From: Guillardia theta CCMP2712
Lineage: Eukaryota > Cryptophyceae > Pyrenomonadales > Geminigeraceae
NCBI RefSeq assembly: GCF_000315625.1
Contig: NW_005434557.1
Coordinates: 140,530-188,029 of the forward strand
DNA length: 47,500 bases
Reading direction: 5' to 3'
A model generated the notes under the pieces. The model saw only the letters and a program-made list of their open reading frames with translations, was not told the DNA's origin and ran no database searches. The first letter of the stretch is position 1; each line of letters opens with the position of its first letter. Both the position numbers and the translations under genes were made by a program. Shown here piece by piece: positions 39,997 to 47,500 of this stretch.

Positions 39997-42782
39997 ATGG
40001 CGGAACCAAGAGAAGGAGAATGCCGGTTTGGACGCGAATGTCGAATGCAAGGAGCTCCATGCAACCCTGCGACTGGCACTGGACATAAGTGCCGGAAATG
40101 TGGTGGCAACTTTCATGCAGTGTGTGCCAGCTTTCGAAGCGAGGATCCTGGATTTTGTGGTTGTAAGTCGCCGCCTCCTCCCAGCGATGATGTGCAGTCA
40201 GCGATAGCAATTGACGAATGTGAAGGAGATGGCATGTCAGTGTCCTCTTGCACGTCACAGGTAGATGATGGGATGGAGGGACCAAGCTCGATGTTTCAAA
40301 ATCCCACTGCTGCTGCAAGACCCAACAAAGCACGACCAAAGAGAAAACATTCTGCTACAGAAGCTGAGTCTGCTTTGTGGGACAGCTTACGCGTACAGGA
40401 CGAAGCAGCGCTCGAAGCATCAGTGGAAGCTATCCGCGGGAATACGATATCGAAGAAGAGCAGGAAGACGTATACCAGCTCCATGATACGTTTTTTGCAA
40501 TGGCTCTATGTCAACAGAAAAGAAGTTCTCACCAAGGAGTTCAGGGAGCTCATGGAAAGACAGAATATCATGAACTTGCACTACGTTCCTGATAAAGATC
40601 TGCTGCATGATATCCTGACGCGTCGTGAAATCAAACCCATCGACTTTGAAAATAAGGAATCAACCGATCCAAAGTGTAGATTTACATCCACAGCTTTCAT
40701 TGCATGGCTTGAGCATTTGAGATGTCAACGCGAAGCGGTTGGAAACTCTGAGAATGGTGCGTATGCATTTAGCACTTTGTCAGGACACAGATCTGGTCTG
40801 TTTGATCTTTATCGTCACTACGGATTCGAAGTGCCTTCCGAACTTAGCAATTCGTTGAGGAAGGATTTCAAGGGGGTGAAACGAACAGTTGCTAAAGGTG
40901 CATCGGAGACGAAAGATGTTAAAGTGAGCAGTGGGAAGGACTCATTATCATTCGAAGGATACAAAATGTTAGGGAATTTCAGTTTCAAGCAAACAGGCAC
41001 AGAATGGATTTTTTTCAGGACTATGCTGATCATATGCTGGAATCTCATTTGCAGAGCAAGCAATGGAATCAAAATCCTCTACAACCATATGGAATTCTTC
41101 GAGGATGCGCTCAAAATTTACATCATTCATCAAAAGAATGATCAGGGAGGAGAACGACAACGGGATGTGAAACACATTTACGCCAATCCTTTAAATCCAG
41201 ACATCTGCCCCTTGCTGGCCCTTGGTAAGTGAATTGATATTACTTCCACTGAATTGATATTACTTCCACTGAACGCAGGCATTTACTGGTGTTGCTTTGG
41301 AATGAACGATAACGGACATGGAAAACTGTTCCCGGGCAATAATCAGTTCGACCGTTTCAGCAAAATCATCAACAGGTTCCGCAACAACGAAAATCTCAAA
41401 GATGCCTTCAAATTCCTGGGAATAGACATACAGAATATCGGGTCACACAGTGTAAGAAAAGGTATTGTACATGGTTATGTATCCCCTCGGATCCAACGAC
41501 TGATGTTGTGCAAAGGATCCGCTACTTATTGTTCCGGTGGAAGTCCAGATGGTCCAAGCTATGTTCCTCTGAGTAACAGGTGACAAGCATTACAATATCC
41601 ATCACAGGATTCTGGCCTGAGCCTTAGCGCAGAATAGGCCGGAAGATGGGACCTGTGCAAGACATGAGGGTGGAGGCTGCAGGTGATTCCCGTCTCTGAG
41701 GTGACATGGAAGGGCAGCGACTTGACCACGCTTTAGGCGACCAATATGTGGGAAGGACAGCGACGGGCCTGCCCCTGGACAAGGCAGAGTTTGCCACGTT
41801 GCCCCCCTACTTTCGCTGGTCTGATGGAGATGAAAGAGCATTTGTATCGTCTTACATCTCGGAGATGTTCCCTGGAATTACAACCAAACTGTATCTTGTC
41901 GCAGAGCACGCTGTGGCTTCTGTTGTGTATCATTCTGAATTTTTGATGAAGACACTCCCGAAGGAACATGCTTTGTTGGCTACTTGCCTGTTCACGCAAC
42001 AAGGAATTCTTCAACGAATGAAGAAAATGGTGACAATTGAGGGCGATGGCAGACGGTGTACAGGCATTCCAGCACATGTTACAATCCTCAGAGGCATGAA
42101 AAGGCTTGAAGCTAGCAGGAAGGAGGTACAAACGCGTGAAACGCAAACAGACATTACTCTGATGGCATCAAACTCAGTGAACAATGGCAACATGGAGCAG
42201 AGTCACTGTGTTGGAAATATCGAAGAGATGATGATGATGCCAACTGTGCTTCAGAAAGTGGAAGAGATGATGACAGCTCGATTTCGTCATATGGAGGATA
42301 TGTTAGAGGTCCTGATGAGAAAGGTGAATGGGAGGGCAGACTGTCAAAGCAGTCAAAGACAGCCTGCACAAGTTGAGCAGAGTGGAACATTGCAGGTGAA
42401 CGGATACAACTGGGGTCGACGCATTCGCCTTCTGCCAGAAGATTTTTTATGGCCAAAGATGTTCGTTGATGTCGCATACGAGTGGTGGATGCAAGGAAAT
42501 GCAGAAAAAGGGTATCCACCTTTCAAAAACCTGGAACCGAGTGATTTTGCCGACCAGAATGCAAGGAAACGTTTGAGTGACTTCAGGTATCTGATGGGCA
42601 AAATAGACCAATGTGCACAGGAGAAAGGAGTGTATAAGGAGAACGCAACCATGGAGGAAACCAAGGAAATCTTCAAGCAGTGCGTGGAATGCTTGAAACT
42701 ACCGATGAAAGAAGGGAGGCAAAGACGGACCTGGCAGTCTGTAGCGACCTGGTGCAGAGAACAAGACGGATTCCAACATTGA
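39997..42782 (+). mobile_element. Crypton-like tyrosine recombinase gene
   Basis: Five exons: 39997-41224, 41279-41461, 41516-41579, 41633-41682 and 41737-42782. They join in phase to an intact 856-residue protein. The N-terminus is a Cys/His zinc-binding region (CRFGREC, CRKCGGNFHAVC, GFCGC). KKSRKTYTSSMIRFLQWLYV starts the core-binding domain. The catalytic domain shows ICRASNG (Arg), CPLLALGIY, LFPGNNQFDRFS, GSHSVRKGSATYCSGGSPDG (HxxR) and GDQYVGRTATGLP. The C-terminus (WPKMFVDVAYEWWMQG, YPPFKNLEPSDF) resembles the GCR1_C DNA-binding domain of Cryptons. Cryptons integrate by tyrosine recombination. The segment that normally carries Trp/His and the nucleophilic Tyr reads RIGRKMGPVQDMRVEAAGDQ, so I do not see the tyrosine. 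Codon use is AT-richer than in host genes. Confidence 0.75.
41225..41278 (+). repeat. Intron built around two 20-bp tandem copies
   Basis: The 54-nt intron GTAAGT...CGCAG of the recombinase gene contains GAATTGATATTACTTCCACT twice in tandem (41231-41250 and 41251-41270). Confidence 0.85.
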
Positions 42783-44548
42783 GAGCCAGTAGAAAGACAA
42801 CTGAGATGATTACCGTGACAGAGTTTCTAACAAGATGTATCACGTATGCAAGTGCCGATGGATGTTCCACAGAAAAAGTGAGTGGTAATGGACGTGCAGG
42901 AATGAAGGATGAAGGTGATGGTAGACTAACGGAGTTTGAGGTTGTCTGTATCCTTGCGAAGTGGCGAAATACTGATCATATTTGAATCGTGAGATTGTAG
43001 TTCAAGATCATTCTGTACATCATACATCCATTGTCATATGGCTAGCTATGATGTACAGAGGAAAGGAATGCTCTCATCTACTCAGAATCGCCAACAGCAC
43101 TGTGTTTCTTCCTCTTCTGAAGCCATTACGCAAAATTTATAGGATATTTATTTGCTGTCTTTCATCTTGTTCTGAGAAATGGAACAAAGTTCTGGCCAAG
43201 GCTCGAACAGTCCCGACTACCATGATTGCCGAGGCACTTGCGAAAGTCGCTCAGGCAAAGGAGAAGTTGCTTGCCAAGACAGGCGATGTTGAAAAGGCAT
43301 GAGCTCTAGTCCGGCTGAGAGAGGCAGAGCACGATCTGACTGTGCTCAAGGGAGCTGACGGTGAGCTTGAAGGCGACGAGAAGAGAGTGGAGGCACAAGT
43401 GCGGCTGAGGAGACAGGAGCTCAAGCTAGCCGAGCACAAAGGCGAGAAGGAGTTGGCGCATGCTGAAAGAAATTTAATGGAGGCGAATCTCAATCTCTCT
43501 GTGGCAACTGCGAGTGAATTGCTCAGAAATGCAAGAGAGGAAGATCTTCCTCGACTTACAAGGAACTCGAGGTTGCAAGGTATGCTCTGATCTCACACCA
43601 AGGTGATGGCGCAGGCAAGTTCCTTTCAGGTGAGTCTTGATGCTGGCCCGGAGTTGTATACCCTCACTGCGTTTTGTGCAGTTCTGTGTGAAATGGCCGC
43701 CAAAGATAACGTAATAGAAGTGGCGAAGAAATTGAAGAAATGCCTGAACGAGAGCCTTGATAGAGGATGGAAGGCAACATCATCACGGGTACAAGCAAGC
43801 AAGCAATTCAGTGATTTGAACCCAATCAACAAACTAGTCATGAAAGAGCAAGACGCTGAGGAATCTTACGTCTGCGTAGTTGCTCTGGGAGTGGAAAGTC
43901 TCTTTGCGCTGCCGATTACTTTGTTCGGAATGAAGGTGACAGCATTTGTTTCTCTTCAACCCTGTAGAAGGGGACCAGACATACCAAGTGCAACCCATCT
44001 ACAAGAACTTGCAACTCATCACGCAACTGATGAGCAAGGCATTAGAGTGCGATCTTAGTATCTTGACCAAGCAGTAGGTTGGATCGATGAAGCAAACAGG
44101 TCCTCTAACCGCATTGAATTTCAATTTCAGTACCGGACGACCAAGCGGGTGGCATGTGCTGGGAGTCCTCGGTTGGCTGTGGGATGAGTTGACCACCATC
44201 GCCCCGGTTTCTATAGAAGAGGCAGCTGGATGGAAAACGCGTTGGGTGCTTGTGGACGAGGTGATTCCTCCTCGGAAAGACGATACTCGCTTTTTCTCAA
44301 TAATCGCAAAACTCGTGTTATTGACCAACTCTGGAATCAACTGCATCATGTTGGGGACCAACGCTCTGGTCATGAATTTCGTACAAGTTACGCGAGTGTC
44401 TGAAGACGGTCGCGAGGCTGGTCGAATGCTCTGCTTGACACGTCGCTCTCTTCCTCCATACATCTTGCCGTCAAACAGTGCTCAAAAGGCCCTGAACAGG
44501 ATTTTCGGTACACCGCTCTCAGTCATAGTTCGCCGCTCTAAGTCATAG
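42783..44548 (+). pseudogene. Degenerate second element gene (coiled coil plus Crinkler/RHS-like NTPase fragment)
   Basis: Broken + strand coding sequence. 43200-43300 reads MIAEALAKVAQAKEKL and GDVEKA, then an in-frame TGA (43300-43302), then ALVRLREAEHDLTVLKGAD and a coiled coil QVRLRRQELKLAEHKGEKEL related to 38493-38849. A possible intron (43583ish-43618) leads to AAKDNVIEVAKKLKKCL. 44087-44548 encodes RPSGWHVLGVLGWLWDEL, RWVLVDEVIPPRKDD and MLGTNALVMNFVQ. The last pattern recalls P-loop NTPase modules of Crinkler/RHS-type genes in protists, but the assignment is weak. Stops and frame changes argue for a decayed gene of the same mobile island. Confidence 0.4.
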
Positions 44549-45250
44549 TTCACCAAACAAGTAAAAATGGATTGACTTGGTACAAGATCATCAAGTTGAT
44601 CATATGACGAGACCTGGTCCGGAACGAAGGTTTCCGTTTCGAGCTCGACGAGTCACATCTGAGTAAGTACACGGTTCAACGGTTGTCAAGTACGATCTTT
44701 GCAGTGAACGAGTTGGATTGTTTTGTTCACTCTCATCCCCAGAACGTGAAGAAAGCACGAAAAATGACAATTGTCTGGACGTTGACAGAGAGTGTATGAA
44801 GCTCAGCTTCTGTTTGATGAAGTCATCATCAGGTGACTTGCTGCGCCAACTGCACATCACGATCGGAAGCAGAACGTCTACCTCATCATGAGGGCTCATC
44901 GTCGATGCTTCCGCAAAGGACCGTCCGTGATCGGCAGAGTCTCGGCCGGGCCGCGTCACGCCGGGTTGCTCAGCTCCTCCGATCACCAATCGGACGGCGC
45001 GACTCGTGAAGACTTTGTTCGCGTGACCAACGTGATGAACACAGACCGTCTGGGGAACTTCAAGCCCAGCTCGTCATCGGCGACCCGCCGGATCCGTCAG
45101 AGGAGCTCGGAACTCGCCGTCATGAGTCCGACTGGCGGGCCGCCGGGGGGCCCGGAACGAGCGGGGATGAGGGCGTGGCTTGGTTGTTTCTGGGATCCGG
45201 TGCGCAACATGTCGGGATCAGTAGGAGATGGTTGCGGGTAGGCGGCGACG
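44549..45250. promoter_or_regulatory. Spacer ending in GC-rich promoter-like island
   Basis: 44549-44930 shows no gene. 44940-45160 is GC-rich with GCCGGGCCGCGTCACGCCGG and GGGCCGCCGGGGGGCCC. It shares the GCGTCACGCCGGGT and GGCCGGGC words with the island at 29.2-29.5 kb. It lies immediately upstream of the glycosyltransferase start at 45251. Confidence 0.45.
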
Positions 45251-47500
45251 ATGCGGCGACCGCTGCCTCCTCCTCCTCGCATGCCCACCAGCCTCGAGCT
45301 CCTGCTCCTGCTCCTGTTGGCATGGACGAGCGTCGGCGAAGCCATGGAATCATGCAGAGCAGAGGACGGGAGAAAAGAGGTCGAGGAAGGACCGGGAGAG
45401 GCGATTTCAGAGCGGGCGAGGGCAGCCCTGTCCTCCTACGAGAAGCTACACGCGAGGATACTTGATCCGAGAGAGAAGAAGATCAAGAGGAAGTTCCTCG
45501 TCCTGCAGGTGAAGAGCATGCTTCCTTGTCGCTGGAAGACGCGTCTGTTGCTGATACTGTATTGCTCCAGCCTCTGCTCGGGATGGGGAACTCTCAGATA
45601 GAGGAAGCGACTGCCCTGCTGCTGGCGATGCAGACTCGGCGAGCTCTTGTTATCGATCTCTTCGACAGGAGGTTCCGCGCTTGTCGGGGCGAGTGTGCTG
45701 GTATCCTCACTTTGTTTCTCGCCATCACTGCCGCCACCTCCTGCCATCGCCATCTCGCTCCAGTGTCGGAGACGGCGGTCCATCATGGTACGCACCGTAT
45801 CTTGAGACGTACAACAGATCGCACATGGACATGGACAAGGTCTCTCAGCCGATGTCGATCAGCATGGCTGACAAGAGCCTGGTAGGAGCGGCTTGCGACC
45901 TTCCTCCAGAACAACTCTGAGACGAGCCTCCTCCCGGAGGTCAAACCCTGATCTCCACTCCTCGCACATGCTCCTGCACTTGTGCGCCTGCTTGCTGGCT
46001 CACGCAACTTCTGGTGCAGTTCCGAGAGCATCTATACGCTCAATTCAACGAACTTGTTGCATGCAAGGTCAGCCTGTCTCCTTCCTGTCTTCCTCCTCCT
46101 CCTCCTCCTCCTCCTCCTCCTCCTCCTCCTCCCTGACAACCGACACATTCCAATCTTGACGCCTCCTCTCCTCCTCTTACCCTCTTCCTCTCAAACCCTC
46201 TCTTCCTCTCTCCTCCTCCTCTTCTTCCCCTTCCTCCTCCTTCCACCTCTGAAGCGATGACGAAGCGATGGGATCGCGCGCTGACCGGCAAGACTGTGGC
46301 GAGTCGGGGAAGGTTCCTGGGGTACCTGCCAGGTGAGGCAGGAGGCTCCAAGGCTGCTAGTGAGAGGACACAGCCTACCACAACCAGCATCACGGGAAGT
46401 GGCTGAGACAAACCTTTGGGGCCTTCTTCTTCCACTTTGCCCTCAACTTTCTCCACCGGCCGTCGAAGGAGGTCAAGCTCAAGGTTTGTTTGCGCTGGGA
46501 GTGCTGGGAGGCGAGTGAGGGGAGAGGAACAGGTGCAAGGGATCAGGAGCAAGTATCTGCTTCACAGCAACTGCTCGATAGGAATCCACATACGGTGAAA
46601 CATATCCTTGTCCTCTGAAATTGCTGTTGTATCCCCATCCCCCTCCTGCTCTGCTCTGCTCTGCTCTGCTCTGCTCTGCTCTGCTCTGCTCTGCTCTGCT
46701 CTGCCCTGCTCTGCTCTTCTTCTCTTCTCACTCGCTGTCTCAAGGTGGGGGAAACCCTCCGACCACTATCACTACGTCGATCACAACAGGCCGGAAGAAA
46801 GCCTGAAGAAGTACCTTGACTGCAGGTTTAATTTCTTACCTCGCCCCAGTCCCCCCTTCTCATTCTCCTCCTCCAGCCTCCAACTCTGCCCCAACAAGAA
46901 CACTACTGTCTACCTGCTAGCGACGGACTCGGTCTCCCAACTCTCATCAGCATATTCTGCATGCCTGACGGCCTGGCAGCACTGGGTCCGCAAGGAGTTC
47001 CGCAAGTTGGTTCCCGACCAGGTCAGAGTTTGGAGCAGCAAACACTCAGTAAAGCCTGACAATCGCCATCACGTTCATGTAAGCTGCGTGCTGGGCTAGT
47101 CTTGCTCCTTTCTTACTCGTCGATGCTCCTCCTCTTCCCAGGCACTGACGGAACAGATCGCCCTGGGGGAGTGCGATCATATCATCACAACCAGGTCTAG
47201 TGCGAACCCTTCTCTTCCTTTTCTCGGACCCTCCCTCACGTCCTCCCCTTTCTACTCGCCCTCACCCTTGTCCAACTACCGATCCCAACCCATACTGTCA
47301 CATCCACTAATCTGAAAGAATTCTTGATCTCATCGCATTGATCTCAGGCTTTCAACCTTCAGTTTCTCTATCCATGCGCGAGCGAACAAGCGGCCATGGG
47401 TAGTCGCCAAGGACTCTCCATCATGCAAGGTTCTGCTATCAGGACTTTGAGTCGAACAAGGCGGTTCTAATGATTGAGGTGCTACAGAGATTGAGCCACA
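45251..47500 (+). CDS. Fucosyltransferase-like glycosyltransferase, 5' part
   Basis: Starts with a signal peptide or anchor (LELLLLLLLAWTSVGEA) and a Cys/Glu-rich stem. Exon 45251-45508 splices in frame to exon 45571 onward: PLLGMGNSQIEEATALLLAM then RRALVIDL, the N-terminal nucleotide-sugar signature of plant/algal GT37-type and related fucosyltransferases (G.GN....L..AFL.ALLT.R.L). Later exons give VQFREHLYAQFNEL, GKWLRQTFGAFFFHFALNFL (lipid-facing or donor-domain helix), YLLATDSVSQL and ALTEQIALGECDHIITTRSS. Finally LSTFSFSIHARANKRPWVVA (about 47350) corresponds to the family's terminal StFS..A motif. The predicted role is GDP-fucose-dependent glycan synthesis in the Golgi. Exon borders between 45700 and 47340 are only partly resolved, and the gene runs to or past the window end. 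Confidence 0.6.
46088..46134. repeat. (TCC)n tract in an intron
   Basis: About 14 TCC triplets between exons of the fucosyltransferase-like gene. Confidence 0.85.
46651..46718. repeat. (CTCTG)n pentanucleotide repeat
   Basis: About 13 copies of CTCTG with one CCCTG variant, in an intron of the fucosyltransferase-like gene. Confidence 0.9.

Noticed and set aside
43300-43302. In-frame TGA in the degenerate coiled-coil gene considered as a second selenocysteine codon
   Set aside because: It lies in a charged coiled coil with no redox motif or Cys homologue, and I found no SECIS-like hairpin downstream; a nonsense mutation in a decayed gene is simpler.
1-47500. tRNA, rRNA or CRISPR-like features
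   Set aside because: By eye I found no cloverleaf with a GGTTCGA-type T-arm, no rRNA segments, and no spaced direct repeats of CRISPR type; the tandem repeats present lack unique spacers.

Overview
This window looks like nuclear DNA of a cryptophyte alga, most likely Guillardia theta or a close relative. The decisive evidence is a pair of cryptophyte phycoerythrin alpha-chain genes at 12.4-14.1 kb, a family known only from cryptophytes. Supporting evidence is dense genes with very short GT-AG introns (about 43-60 nt), GC-rich coding sequence, and pyrimidine- or GGA-rich simple repeats in introns and spacers. All gene models were spliced by eye from reading frames, splice sites and protein-family patterns; there is no transcript evidence.

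Layout. 1-0.9 kb: 3' end of an unknown + strand gene. 1.2-8.3 kb: a very large + strand protein with a G-rich insert carrying a protease-associated (PA)-like domain, a protein kinase domain and a degenerate dual-specificity-phosphatase-like tail. 8.5-12.2 kb: + strand leucine-rich-repeat protein with a UBA-like C-terminus. 12.4-14.1 kb: divergent phycoerythrin alpha-1/alpha-2 pair with near-identical core promoters. 14.5-16.5 kb: - strand CMGC kinase. 16.8-19.6 kb: + strand purple acid phosphatase. 19.8-21.0 kb: - strand DsbA/FrnE-like thioredoxin-fold protein. 22.9-25.8 kb: a small cysteine-rich ORF and a mitochondrial PDK/BCKDK-type kinase (both -). 27.1-28.9 kb: MFSD5/MOT2-like transporter (-). 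31.3-33.0 kb: NDUFA13/GRIM-19 of respiratory complex I (+). 33.2-37.5 kb: p300/CBP-type histone acetyltransferase (-). 38.5-44.6 kb: an AT-richer mobile-element island with a Crypton-like tyrosine recombinase gene. 45.3 kb to the end: 5' part of a secreted or Golgi fucosyltransferase-like enzyme (+).

The strongest result is the FrnE-like gene. Its eleven exons splice into an uninterrupted 213-residue FrnE protein except for one in-frame TGA, which sits exactly at the first cysteine of the family's CPWC redox motif (U-P-W-C). About 70 nt after the stop codon the transcript can fold into a form II SECIS element with ATGA/GA quartet, AAAA bulge, paired stem and apical mini-stem. This is a selenoprotein gene by every criterion readable from the sequence. 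Other notable points are the kinase/PA/pseudophosphatase architecture, the alpha-2 phycoerythrin lacking the twin-arginine lumen signal present in alpha-1, the full-length recombinase missing its expected nucleophilic tyrosine, and recurring promoter-like GC islands.

The genes are not a functional operon. Mitochondrial (PDK-type kinase, NDUFA13), plastid (phycoerythrin), signalling and chromatin genes are interleaved on both strands, often tail-to-tail with only 125-235 bp between stop codons.
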